This document shows positions 45,591 through 58,161 of a stretch of 64,000 nt of DNA, one piece after another. The position numbers and the translations under genes were made by a program. The notes under the pieces were generated by a model. It was given only the letters and a program-made list of their open reading frames with translations. It was not told where the DNA came from and searched no databases. Position 1 is the first letter of the stretch. Every line of letters begins with the position of its first letter. The DNA is from Gamarada debralockiae (taxonomy: Eukaryota; Ascomycota; Leotiomycetes; Helotiales; Hyphodiscaceae): the NCBI GenBank assembly GCA_002803225.1, contig NXFV01001148.1, forward strand, positions 17,626 through 81,625, given 5' to 3'.

Positions 45591-48458
45591 CTACATGCCA
45601 TTCTGCTCTTTAAACTTATCCCAGCTCTCATTCAATGTACTAAACACCGTCGCAGCGATGAGTCTAACTTCCGTGGTGGCATCTTGTGGCAACTATTCCC
45701 GAATTAGCCAAGTTTCATCCCCACAATCCGAATAAATCCCTCCATACGAGACGCAGGGATAAGCCAGGTGGAATAGGAAACGTACCTTGTCAGGATGACA
45801 CTTGCCAATAGCCTTCATATAATGAATCTTCACCTTCCCATTCGTAACCAACTCATGCATACCAACTTTCTTCCACTGACTCCCCTCCCACATAACTAAA
45901 TCCAAACTCCCAATCAACGCTCTCAAATTATCCCTCTTCCCGTCTCTCCATCGTCCAATCCTCTCATCTACCTTATCGGTCAACGCGAATTTCTCGTCAT
46001 CTGCTTTCTCCGCTGCTTTATTCGCGGCTCGTAACCTCTCTACGGCTTCGGAGTCCGGGGCTTGGGGTCCGAGATCTGAGAGTGCGGATTTGGGTTTCGG
46101 CTTAGGCCGTGATGCGACTGGTCGCGCGGAGGGAGCAGGTTTGGGAGCGAGGGCTTTTTCACAGCGGGATCGTCCTTGGATGGCGGTAGCGTTCCCAACT
46201 CCGCCTTCTACGCACATCTTCCATACCTCACCAGCTTCACGCCATTTCTCCATTTGTTCCAAAGCTTCCGCTTTTCGCATCAGAGCCTTACCCCAGAACT
46301 CCTTCATCTCTTTCTTCCCTCCTCCCTCTCCGGCGCCGAGATCGATGGTTTCGTCATCGCCGCGGGAGGGGCCAATGAGTGCAAGGGCTGTATCGGCGTC
46401 GGAGACTGCTTCGCGGGGCACGCCTGTTTTGAGGGCTGTGAGAGCGCGGTTGCAGAGGAGGATTATGGTTATAGGGTGGGATTCGGGGAGTGCGGAAAGA
46501 GACGAGGTGTAGGATTGGTGGGCTGAGGCGTAGTCACCGCGTTTGAAGTGGTTGGTTCCTGCTAAGCGGTGTTGGGTGGAGCTTTGTAATGCTATGTTTG
46601 AAACGGACGGAATGTTGCGGGGTGGTGCTTTGGGGCGAGTCTGGATGGGTGTTGATGGTTTGGAGGACACGGGGGTAGCGCGAGGAGCTGGGCGAGATGC
46701 TATTTGGGTGGGTGTTGGCCGAGATGGTGCTTGTCTTGATTGGGATGAGGAGAAGAGAAGGTCTGGCTCGGGTGTAGATTGAGGCTGAGTGGCTTTCTTT
46801 CTTCGCGATGGGCTGACATATGCCTGTGCTGATTGTTCTTCGATAGCTTGTTTGCTGATTCGTGACTTTGGATCTGCAGGCGCGGACTGCTGCCATCGAG
46901 GAGTAGGTGTTGATCTCTCCGGCGGAGGTCTTGGCATGGCAGGAGGTTGATCACGTGAGGAGTTCGTGCTAGGAGGGAATCGAGGTTCAGGGGCTTTGGC
47001 TTTTTTGGGAGGTGGTCGACCACCGCCTTCAAGCATCAGAGCCTCATCCGTAACTTCAGGGACTGAAGCTTTTGGTCTTCGCTCTCGGCCCTCCGCAGCT
47101 GCCCTCCGTTCCTCTTGCTCCCTCTCTGCGGCTTCTCGCATCCATTTTGGCTGACTAGGGTCCGATTCCTGTTGAAACTCGGCTACTGCTTTTTGAACTT
47201 TCTTCTGTGACGTCTTCCATAATGAATTCGCCGTCTTGAACAAATTGCTTCCAACAGTAGCTGCTGTCTTCGAAAGATCCCCTTCCCCACTTGCAGGTGA
47301 TCGATTGTCTTCCCGTCTAGGTTGTGACCTATCTCTCCCTTCTTCACGCATCCAAGCAGGATTGTTCTCTCTCCTTGCTCCTTCCCGAGATATTTCTCTC
47401 CGATCGCCATTCGAAGAGCCATTATTTCGACTTGGTTCCCGACTTTGTTGCTTTGCCTTCGCTTGTCTATGCGCATCATTGAGAATCCATCCGACAGCTG
47501 CTTGGATATCAAGACCACTACCACTCTCAGTCAAAGCCCTCCTCGATTGCTCGGCCGAAAATCCCATATCCACAAGCTCTGCCACTGCTTTGTCCCACGG
47601 ATCATCCGAATCGCCTGAGGCGGCTTCGGGAGCTACCTCCTGGATCGCAGGACTCTTCCTTCTGACCTCCTCCACGGGCTTTCCCAAGTCACCCAAGAAA
47701 TCATCATCATCTGCCATTGGTATAGGCGCAGGCGCAGAACTTTGACCCTTCATCTGCCCCAACCCAAACGGATCATCATCATCCCCAAATTCCGCACCTG
47801 CCAATGAACCCGATGGTTGTTCCCAAGCTTGAGATTTACTCAAATCCCCCACCATACTCGTGCCAAACCCCGGTGTATTCCTCCCACTGCTAGGAACCGA
47901 CGGGGGAGGGTAATAACTCGATTTATCGACCTTAGTATCCGCATTGAACGCCGAAAGCAGATCGTCATCCGCACCACTCGCGCCACTTCTATTCATCGGC
48001 GGGGACGCGGCTCGTGCAAAATTCGAGGGCAGAGGTTTACTCGCAGGCGTGTTGCTCCTGGGCGTTATCGGAGGCCTCCCAGAGCCCTTATTCCCCAAAC
48101 CATCCCAGAACAGACCGCTCCCAAACTGGGCCTCATACAATTTCCTCTTCTCCTCTTCTTGTTTCCTTTTCTGCGCTTGTAGTTTCTCCTGCTGTTCTTG
48201 CAGCGTCAAGGTCGTAGTCTTCGAGGAGCCGAAAGACACGAGATTCGAGAAGCTGTCTGGGTTGGAGGTTTTAGGCGCCGCAAAGGGCTTGGGAACGCTG
48301 GGAGCGCCGGAACTTTGTGCAGATAGAGGAGTATTGCGTCCAGATAACTGAGGGGGAGGGGTAGGTCGGAGGGTGGGATAGTAGTTGCCAGTTCCTGCTG
48401 GGACTTTGGAGGTGGAGTTTGAAGGGGAAGACCAGTCTAGATCGACTAGATCGTCCAT
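45591..48458 (-). CDS. SWA2: Auxilin/Swa2-like clathrin-uncoating J-domain protein
   Basis: Two exons (48458-45786, 45692-45591) encode 924 aa. Auxilin recruits Hsp70 to clathrin coats and drives their disassembly. A long disordered Ser/Pro-rich N-terminus carries a charged coil (QEQQEKLQAQKRKQEEEKRK, about 87-106) and Asp-Asp-Asp-Pro-Phe type clathrin/adaptor motifs (DDDDPFGLG, DDDDFLGDLG). A UBA domain is at about 287-328 (ELVDMGFSAEQSRRALTESG). A TPR region follows (about 630-770: GTNHFKRGDYASAHQSY, ILLCNRALTALKTGV). The C-terminal J domain has MKAIGKCHPDK. The 93-bp intron falls just after HPDK, and the short last exon (LPQDATTEVRLIAATVF, ending in KEQNGM) completes the domain; reading through the intron would truncate it. 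Confidence 0.92.
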
Positions 48459-51400
48459 TTTGGTGGGATTGAGGGGGAAATTTGGGAATTAATCAGTTGA
48501 TGAGGGGTTTATCAAGTCATTGGAAGCGTGAGATGAGAGGAAAGTAAATGCTGGTCAGGCGCGTGAGCTTGCCTCTATTTTGGTGATGTGTTGTTGCTGG
48601 AAAGTGCGGTCGGAATCGGCCACCGTATTGTGGATATTGAGGGCGGCTGAACGTCTACTTCCTTCTCGAATCAACACCATTCATCATTACGGACTTCGGA
48701 TTTCGTCAAGGAACTTTGACCCTTGTCGTTACTTAATCTTCCTCAGGTTCTCAGAAGAAATATCACATGCGCCGATTTGAGCTCTACAGCAAGTTTGATT
48801 TATTTTCATTTCCCACTCCCCTGGCTTGCGTCACATGCATCAGACCTCACTCGTTGAGATGGGATTACAGCAGTTCTCGAGGAAAGTTCTCGGCGTTCTA
48901 TCAGTGCCACTAAGTGGGGGGATTTGAATTGTCTTCTCGAAGTCTCGAAGTTGCTAAATTCAAAATCAGCGATGATGGCCATGACCATTGTTTCAATAGC
49001 GCTTCCAAGTCCATCCTGACGGCACACATAACTTTTCCTCCTTGCTTTGATTACTCTGTGAGGCTCTGGTACGGCCTCCCATTTTGAAATTGGCTACTTT
49101 TGACGTCTCCTTCAGCGACCCCCTGGATTGTATCCTCAGGGGAGTTGCGCCATTCAATTTTACTTTAGGCCCCTTCCGAGAGATCCTGTAGAATTCATGA
49201 ACGCGACAGCCGTGGAGGAAGAGACTGCTGGCTGCTTGGAACAAGGGGCAGCTCAGGTTATAGCCTCATGCGGACCTACTGGATGGAAAGACAGGAATAT
49301 ATGGTGGAAGAGCGGGAGGATGAGGAGGGGTCAAGATTGGCGCCGGTGATGAATTCTGAGAGGATATGTTTGTGGAAAGACGGCTACATTGCTGGAAACT
49401 ATTTTTGAAATTTTCATATTTTCTTGTCGTCAACAGCCTTCTCGTTGTCGACCGCGCTCTTGTTGTTGACATGACTCCTTACGGCAGTTCCGATCTCCAG
49501 CTATCCGGAGCTTCTCTGGCAGCTCCAGCCATACACATGGCACCGCCTTGCTTGGTGACCTTTTTAATGTTCTATATTGTAATATTAGAAAGTTGGAATC
49601 CGATATGTGGTACAATTGGGCGGACGCTGCCCAGATGCAATTCCTCTCGTCGAGCTTCAATCTTCGGTCTTTGTTTGCATCAGCTGTTCCCTCACGACAC
49701 TAGTGAAGCAACTAAATTTCGATTCATTTCAAGTTTTCATGTCACGGGTAATTGCCGGTGGATGGTTCTAACCATGTTCTTAGAGGACATTTCGCAGATT
49801 AAACTGACAGCGATAAGATTTTGGACGAGCAGGGCCGAAGAAACGAAAGGTCCTCTGCCATGGTGGATGGAGATTGGGGCCCACGGTAGGAATGAAGAGT
49901 GAGAGGATGACTCGCGCAGAGTATAGAATTTGACAAGGGATATCTATTGTGAAGGCACGTGAGTACTGGAGAATTCGTTGATCTCTTAACCCCAGCTCCT
50001 GTCGTTGTTAACCCCTTTTTCATCGTCGAGTTTCTTGTCGCCACCACTCTCTTTTCTGTTTCTCATTATATCTTGCCAAGAACATACGGGATATTCTTGA
50101 TGGGCTCGATCCTAAACACATTACTACCGCTCCATCTCTGTCACAAAGTAATCCATTCGTGAAGTTAAAGTGACCTGAATTCTAAGACAGAGTTGGAAGT
50201 CGACAGTGGACAGGTTTCCAGAAGCTTGTTGATGCTCAAACTCGTGCCGCAATATATGGGCCAATTCCTTGAGCCTTTGGTTTACGAAAGTACAATCCGA
50301 GGCTGGTGCTTCTTGAGAACAGGTTATGGAAGTTTTGAGCTGATCTAAGGTCACGTGCAATGTTCAGACTGCTGCGCCCCCAATTTGCAATCGCACGGCT
50401 TATGGGGCGAGACGTTGAATAATGCTGAGACCGCGTGCAAACTTTCAATGCCATCCTAGATGCCTCTCATCAGTCGGACGCCTTTTGACATTATCAGTTG
50501 CTTGATGAAGACGAGGAGCTTGGACAGCACGGCCGGAAAAAGAGTGGCGTAGAAAGCCAGATCTGAAGGATGGATAAGGTACAGACGCAGGGAAGAAAAC
50601 ATGAATCATCCCAACTCATGAATTACGTTTCCCCTCAAACTTGTCGACAAATGACTCGTGGGGCATTCCTTCTTTTGAGTTTTGACCTCTCAAGTCCTGG
50701 AAAGTGACACCAAAAATGTCAAGCCTGATCGCGAGCCGATCCGTGAGCGAGCCGTAGTTGATATGAACGGTAGAAGGCTGATCCCCTTTTTTCCAAACCA
50801 ATAGATCAGAGACCCCCCTTAAAAATCATAACATCCTATCCTCTCCCATCCTGAAAACTTTTCTCCTCTTCACTGCTAATTGCATCAACATCCAACATCC
50901 CAAATCCAGCAGCAAAAGACGTCCAACCGACCCAAACTTCGGCCTTCAAGGGACCTTCGGAGGCTATTGCGTACCTGCATATTTTGGTGGTGGCTGTCAT
51001 TAATTGTACCCTGTCGATAGCACGCTCTGGGATAAGACTCCGATATCAGGCTGGGAATACCATCACCTTGCCGGGAAGAGGTGCAGCAAAATACCAGTAT
51101 TAGCGAGCAGTGAGTTGGTTCCCCGGGAATTGGACAGACGGAAGGTTGGGCCATACGTTCCACTTGGGTGCTAATCGGGCGTCTTTTCCCATAGGAAACA
51201 GGAACTTGTCCCGACTCGTCGGCCCCTGAATTTTGCGTTGATTGGGATCTTGGGAAGAGCGAGGAACGTTAACTAAAGAGGAAGTCGCGGACTCCAGAAC
51301 GGACGGAATCTTCCTCTCCTTGAAAATACAATACTTTCGATATTTTCTTTTCTCGAACTCCTATTCACCTTCGAAACACGGCGAATTCACTGACCAGTCG

Positions 51401-51599
51401 ATTGGTTCAAGTCGATTCTCTGTTCGATAGATCCTCCCCCTCCTCCCCACCAAACTCACCAATCGGTTCATCCGGTCGTCGATCCACAGACTCCCGAGAC
51501 ATCGTCCACGCTCTTAACTCCAAAATTTGGTTATCGAGTCGCACCCGATTACCAACAACCCAATCCACCATAACTGAAACCCCCAATCAACACCGCAGA
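48459..51599. other. 3.1-kb intergenic region
   Basis: No gene is supported. A 178-codon open frame on the plus strand (49366-49902) has hydrophobic patches but no family resemblance. The last about 250 bp are C/T-rich with many tccccc and caatccacc words, as in a promoter/5' UTR of the URC4 gene. Confidence 0.45.
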
Positions 51600-53310
51600 A
51601 TGGGGCTCTTCTCACGCAAAGACAAATCCGCGTCCAGCACCTCCGGTTCGCGCAAGAACTCTTCATCCCTCGCGGAAATCCAATCAATGTCCTCGCAATC
51701 CTCGCTCAAATCCCCCGCTACTCCAGGTTTCTCAAAGATGTCGCATACCTCTATTCCACCCACCATTCCCAAGATTGAAATGCCCAAGGCCCCTGATCCA
51801 TATGTTGATCCCGCGGGCTATTTGAGAAGCATTGGCGCGGTTCGAGAGCGATGTTCGTTGGTGTTGGAGAAGGCAAAGAGAAATGAATTGAATCATTTCG
51901 AGGTTGACATGAGCAAGTTCGAAGACACTACCAAGTTCGTCGTCTCAATTATCAAGGTACGTCAATTTCAATTCATGGTTCTGTGTGACTCAATGGCATG
52001 GTTTTAACGTTGTGGTACAGCGCGACTTCGCTCCCGATTATGCAAGTATCCCTCCTCACGGCCGCTGGCAGCATTTCAACGTGGGTGGCCGAGACCGCAT
52101 CGGTGATCTTCTCTCATCTTGGCCCAGTGCCATCGACCCCTCCGAACGCTGTCGCAGACTCCTCGACCTCTTCCTCGTCTCGGTATTGCTGGATGCGGGT
52201 GCCGGCACGTCGTGGTCATACAAGAGTAAGGAGAGTGGACGTACCTATCGCCGAAGTGAAGGATTGGCAATTGCAAGTTTGGAGATGTTCAAGGCGGGTA
52301 CATTCAGCAGCAATTCGAGTCAGCCACACCAAGTCGATGGAGAGGGATTGAAGAAATTGACGGTTGAGATTATGGGTGCTGGATTGCAGGTTTCGGAGAC
52401 AAATCCTATTGCGGGTTTGGAGGGACGGGCTAACTTGTTGATTCGACTTTCGGAGGCTCTCAATAACCAGCAACTATTCGGCGCTGATGCTAGACCTGGA
52501 AACATGCTTGGTAGGTATTTCTTGTCCTCCCTCATCTACATATGCTAATTATCACTTTTTACAGATTACCTCATCTCCCATCCCCGCACCCTCGCCTCAT
52601 CCGTCCCCATCGTCCCCCTCCCAACCCTCTGGTCTGTCATCATCGACGGCCTCGCAGCCATCTGGCCCGCCTCCCGCACCGTAATCGACGGCACCTCCCT
52701 CGGCGATGCCTGGCCACTCTCCACCCTCCCCGTAACCGCCGCTTCTCAACCGTGGGAAACCATCGTACCCTTCCACAAGCTCTCCCAATGGCTCTGCTAT
52801 TCCCTCATGCAGCCCATGACCAAGCTCATGAACATCCATTTCGCAGGCGCCGAACTCATGACTGGCCTCCCCGAATATCGAAATGGAGGTTTATTCATTG
52901 ATACGGGTGTTTTGACGCTGAAGAAGGCTGAGACGAAGAGAGGATTGGAGGAGTTTCATCGCAATGCTGAGAGAGAAGGGAAGATTGGTTTGGAGGTTAC
53001 GCCGATGTTTAGGCCGGATGATGATGTGGTTGTTGAGTGGAGAGCTGTTACTGTGGGATTCCTGGATTTGTTGCTTGAGGAGGTTAATTCGACGATGGGG
53101 TTGCAGGGTCTTGATAAGTTGACGTTGCCGCAGATGCTTGAGGCGGGAAGCTGGAAGGTGTGTTCACCCTTCACTATTCCTCTCTCAATTGTGCTGTATG
53201 AATGATAGATGCTGACAGCAAAACAGGGAGGAAGAGAAATGGCCGAGATATCCCGCCCTAACACTCAATGCCCACCAATCTCGATCCTCTCCGACGGAAC
53301 CGTGTTCTAG
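51600..53310 (+). CDS. URC4: Urc4/Urg3-like uracil catabolism protein (DUF1688)
   Basis: Four exons (51600-51956, 52021-52510, 52565-53157, 53227-53310) give 507 aa. DUF1688 proteins such as Urc4 of Lachancea kluyveri are required for the fungal URC pathway that uses uracil as nitrogen source; the reaction is unknown. Seen here: a Ser-rich N-terminus (MGLFSRKDKSASSTSGSRKN), then YLRSIGAVRERCSLVLE, HFEVDMSKFEDTTKFVV, PPHGRWQHFNVGGRDRI, LDLFLVSVLLDAGAG, ARPGNML followed by DYLISHP, LSQWLCYSLMQPM, ELMTGLPEYRNGGLFIDTGV, DDDVVVEWRAVTVGF, and a last exon ending SILSDGTVF. The ATG at 51600 is used because the family begins with this short leader. A good agaatgg context precedes it. Confidence 0.92.
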
Positions 53311-54211
53311 ACACCATTCATCACCCCCTCCTTCCATTTCCCCGTTTACATTTACCTTTGCATTGCAAACAGGATTTAAATTTTTTTTTTTGGGCTACTT
53401 GCAAGATAGATATGGAATACACAAAATCGGCTAGGACGGTAGCTGCGAAGGATAGCTCGGACCCCTCTTTTCTAGGCGGGAGATGAGATGTATTGGTACT
53501 TCTGGCTGGACACATGTGTGCATAATAGGCTTTTATGAATGGATAACTTCTGATGACTGGTTAGGAGGTTTGACGATGAAGGAAGAATAGTAGTTAGCTA
53601 GATACCCTTGAGCTTCTTAAATGAATGATGAACCTTTCCATTGCCCTTTTCCTTTGCCCTCGAGGCTTATCGCTTTGTCTTGATTTCGGTTTACACACAC
53701 CTCGAGCGAGGCTTCCAACCGCCAAGTGGTTATTGAGTACGGCTGATTGACATGGCCGCCGTTGAGTTTCTGCGTCACGGCCTATAAAGAGTAAGCAGAT
53801 TCAACGTTCTCGTTTGACCACAAAAGGGGAGTCGAGACGCAAGAACATGATTGGGTGGTTTCTGTGCCATGTGGTTTTTCAGGATGTGGGATACGGGTTA
53901 AGATTTCCTTCTTCCTGCGTTTGTGCTTGCCTTCCGGAATTCTACGATTTTCAGAATCGGTTTTTGGTTATGGAATTGAAGAAAATGGCAATGATAACTC
54001 CATCAACGACAACCGCCCAGTTGACGACGATATATCACCCCAATCTAACCAAGATTCCAGTCCAAAGCCAGCCTTCTGTGCTTGGTGAGCACTCTTCTCA
54101 GCACCAGACTCGCCTCTGCGACGATCATGGCGTTCTCACACAGAGTACTTCGAGAGCAGACAGCGTTGGATAATGGTTGCCAATCCGAAAACTTCGGTCT
54201 GTTAGGTTGTC

Positions 54212-54235
54212 GCTGCTGCTGCTGCTGCTGCTGCT
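54212..54235. repeat. (GCT)8 microsatellite
   Basis: Eight perfect GCT units followed by an interrupted copy. It is not inside a supported gene, so no homopolymer protein tract can be assigned. Confidence 0.9.
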
Positions 54236-56599
54236 ACTGCTGGGACGTCTTTTATAGGTATGGTCAAAGTGAGACTTGATGGTAGGGAGGCTGTTGGCTT
54301 CCTACCAAAGATTTGGACCTCTGGGCTCGTGCCACTGATTTTCTGTGGCGGTGGAAGCAAGTGTTTTGCTAGGTCTCAATATCTGGCCTCTATTTTCAGT
54401 GCGCAGCTTCTTATGGCCTATTGCCCAAAGCCGCGGAGCTGGATTGGCCTGTAAATAGAAAGCATCTTCCCGTCGTTCTTCCCTACTCAGCTGTCCTGAC
54501 TTCCGCCAGGTCACAGATGTAGGATGGCTCAGAAGCCCTGAAGTGTTGGCTATTTGCAATGCGAGTAAGGCTCACATTTCCATCATTTCTCCAGCCGAGG
54601 AAATTGTTGCCTTGCTCACTTGGCGTTCGTATATCTTGGGATCGGAATAGCACAGAACCATAGACGACAAGAGCAAGTACAACGACGACAAAATATCACT
54701 CGCAAGAACCACCCTCTGCCAGCGGTGCCCCCGGCAGCTTTAGAACCTACTTGGATTTCGATGCAATTAGACGCTCTATTTTCACGCCAAGAAAACCGCC
54801 ATCCTGAACCTAGCTTTACATGTCTCTTCTGTGTCGTTGGACAAATGACTCAAATTCATCGACGTAGCCGTTCCAAAGAGACCATACGGATTCGAGAATT
54901 GAGAGTTCCAGCTTCGGCAGAAAGCGGAGTGGGGTTCAAATCCTGGCACTGCGAAGAGGTCTTATTGAAGACACGACGAACCCTGTCAGGCGAACTTTCT
55001 TGGCGTTATTGCTCGTGGGGTCGCTGGATGAATGATGATTCAAACTGACGCGGTCTCCCCCTTTTCATCCGAGACAAGCAGGAGGTGCTGGCGTATAAAT
55101 TGTTTTGAAGGCCCCCAAAGTCTTCTCGAACAAGCCGCAAGACACCTATTTTTAAACAGAGTCCTCGGACGCAAGTATTAAAACGTGCAAGGAGGAGACG
55201 GCGCTCTTCTACATCACATTCTTTTAAACTTTGAAGTCATTTCCCCAATTCCTCCCATGAGCCTCGCACCTCTTGATCCTGATAGATTGGTTAGCAGGAA
55301 CGACAACGATAAGTTTATCAACGTCAAACAGAAAGGTCACAACGACAAAACACCAGTTGCTGGGGTTTTCATGTTATAACCAGCATAACCAGCCGTGATA
55401 CTTCGAAACCACAATCTATGACCACCTTGTAAGAATATCATCTCGAGGCTTGTACTTGAGAAGAAGCCGTGAAGGTCAGTAGACAATCCGTCGTATTCTG
55501 CGACCAGTACGACGCTGTACGGTTTTCCAATTGTCTTGGGCCTCCGGTCAGGGTTTATCTCTAGTAGATGCGTTTGATGGAATGTCGCGACTTGGGAGAT
55601 GTTACTGCTATTTATACTACCGAGTATGTCTGGCAAGTGGCCCGCGGTCCAGGCTTTGAAATTTCCCACTTTCTTATATTTTCCTCATATTGAGTGAGAC
55701 AATGGAAAATTCGCTATATCAGTTTTCAACAGCACTTACTATGATATGAAGGCTTTAGTAAGTCCTATGCTGATTTACGAGGCTATCATAATCTTCTGGC
55801 ACTGAGCTTGAATACCCCATCGCATAGATCCACGGGTTTCTGGATTTCTGAGCCCACACGCGGACCTCTTGTGGCATTGTGGGGTCGACGAGAAGCGAGG
55901 CAGGCAAAGACGGTAGTTTCAAAAGGACGTTGTTCCTTGTCATTGTCGCCTGCTTTATTGCTCTGATCTCATATGCTGTCGTCACATCCAATGTCGTCTG
56001 TTTTCATACTGGCAGCATATTTCACGATAGTGTAGCCTCAGGACCTGCGAAGCTGGCATTTTGTCCAGTCCTATTTGCTTGTTTCTGATCGAATTAATCC
56101 AGAAATGTTGCAAAGAAGATCCAGGATATTCCCATTTCTCACCCATATGAAGAGATCTATGAGTATGCCTTGCCCTAATCACACCAGAGTTAAGCAAAGG
56201 GAGTAATCCAAAGTTTTAGGTACATCCTATCATCATTTTGCACTATCAATTTCAGGTGCAAAGCGACTCTCCCTATACTTCTGCAAATCGACTGCCTCGC
56301 ACACAATCTGATTAGATAAAGGAAGCCTTGCTATCTTTTGTCCAATTCAAACACCACTTCATCCACAACTTTAGTCACTGCACGATAGCCGAAAGGTCAT
56401 ACTCTGGGAAAGATCGGAGAGGAAGAAGTGGAAATCACGGTGTAAATGCTGAAGTTGTTCATCCGTTGCTGGCGCCGCCGGAAGCGATACGCTCTCGACT
56501 ATTGGGAGGGAGGTATTTCCAAAATTTCGATGTAATAATCAGGCATCTCCTCTCCACGGTGTTCGCATACTCATTTTCTTCCGTCTAGTGGTCACTCAT

Positions 56600-56935
56600 C
56601 ACCCAAAACATCTGCTTCGCCCACCTGCTCATATGTCCACCTAAAGGCACCCTTAACCTCGACATTTGCTCACGCTTCCTTCAATATCTCAACTTGCCTC
56701 ATATCTTAGTGGAAGCGGTAAGCGTGGTGTAGAGCTGTGAATCGAGCGACCCCGGCTTGTGCATTGATATCTGCTCCACCTTTCAGCATGGTATCGAACA
56801 TTTCTCTGCTGTTATTGCGAGCGGCAATATGGAAACGTCGGGGAGGTCCTCTGACTCCACTCCATAACCTGAAAATTCACCATTCTCAAGAAGTATCTCA
56901 ACAGTCTACAAGGGGTCGCCTCGGATGGCTGGATT
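56600..56935 (-). pseudogene. Ankyrin-repeat relic
   Basis: On the minus strand, neighbouring frames read TVEILLENGEF, then RFHIAARNNSREMFDTMLKG, GADINAQ and FTALHHAYRFH, then RQVEILKEA and ANVEVKG. These match the ankyrin consensus (TALHxAAxxG, VxxLLxxGADxN). Two frame changes and stops separate the pieces and no start was found, so this is a decayed fragment. Confidence 0.6.
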
Positions 56936-58161
56936 TAGGCAATCAATCAACTGAAGATTGATAGAAGTTTCATTTCTTTTTGAAGGGTTTTCGACCGGTT
57001 ATGATTGCTCAGTTTCTTGGAAGTGCCCTGAACTGGGCTTTGGCATCCCCTACCCAAGTACTCCTCTATCTAATACTACCTATTCCGCCTTCAAGTGAAA
57101 TAAATCGATGAAAAGCGACCCCACGTAAAAATTAGTGGGTCAGTTGGTCCATAATTACGTCAAAGACTAGTATGCTCTCGGAGCCAATAACAGAGCTGAT
57201 TGAATGTATTTTCCTCTTTATAAGACTGAATAGATACGCTTTTCATTCCCACAGCTAAGAAGCTCTCGTAGATAGTCCCTGCCACATAGCCCAGTGTTTC
57301 GTGGAACTCTCCGTGCTGCTTCTTGCATAGCCCGTAGTGCAATAATAGGCATAATCTCAGTAAAGTCAATGTCTTCAAACAGCTCAAAATAGTCTATTAT
57401 ATATTTGGAACTGTAGTAGCATTAGTATAGGTTTTAAAAGGTAGGTAGGTACAGACGGGGTAAAATAGATCGATTTTAAGCCTTATTCTCGAATAATCTG
57501 AGAAAAATCTCCTTCGATCTCTTTCTCTGATTTGTTTGAGAGATTATTAATAATAATCTAGATTTTTGGTTTCCTGGGAATTTACGTAAAGGTTTTATTA
57601 ATTATGTTTTTAATTATCATTGTTCTGTACCTTGATCTTTACGCCACGTTTTATCTACGTCTTAGTCATGTTTTTAGTACTCAAATCATGAATAATGTTA
57701 AATGAAAGTGGTCTAATTGATTTTAGAGCATTTATTTTGTTTTATCCCAAAAAAAAAAAAAAAAAGAAAGCCTCGTGCACAAGAATGAAGAGGTCTCTTG
57801 CTAACTAAAGTGGAAATTTCTTGGTAGCATCGCTTGGCTAGGTAGAATCTAACTTATGATCTCTCTTGGGGAATAATACGTATGATTTTCTCTTTGGGGC
57901 CGCGAATCGACAGCGATTCCAGCGCTAACGAGCTCCAAAATTGCCCCTACAGGTCCAACCCCCAGGTTCAGGAAGACAGAATGGCCTACTGGGTATACTT
58001 GACAAGTTCATACCGGAGAACTCAATTTCTAAGTACGACGTTCTTTTCCTTACTATGAGAGTTTGAACCCAATCACGCAGAGATTGAAAAGTGAAGACAT
58101 CCGCCAGCCTCCTGCCCTGCGGACAAGATCCTGAGTGAGACAATCATGTCATTGCGGAGGA

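Larger units (their letters stand above)
53311..58161. other. 4.8-kb gene-poor region
   Basis: Contains a GCT microsatellite, an ankyrin relic (both listed) and, at about 57400-57770, AT-rich DNA ending in an A17 run (57749-57765). A frame at 54620-55048 is open but begins without ATG and resembles nothing known. Confidence 0.45.

Noticed and set aside
49366..49902. ATG-started open frame of 178 codons
   Set aside because: Hydrophobic patches and odd composition, no recognisable motif, no intron signals; likely chance.
54925..54950. tRNA B-box-like word ggttcaaatcc
   Set aside because: The T-stem does not pair properly and no A box or acceptor stem lies upstream at the right distance.
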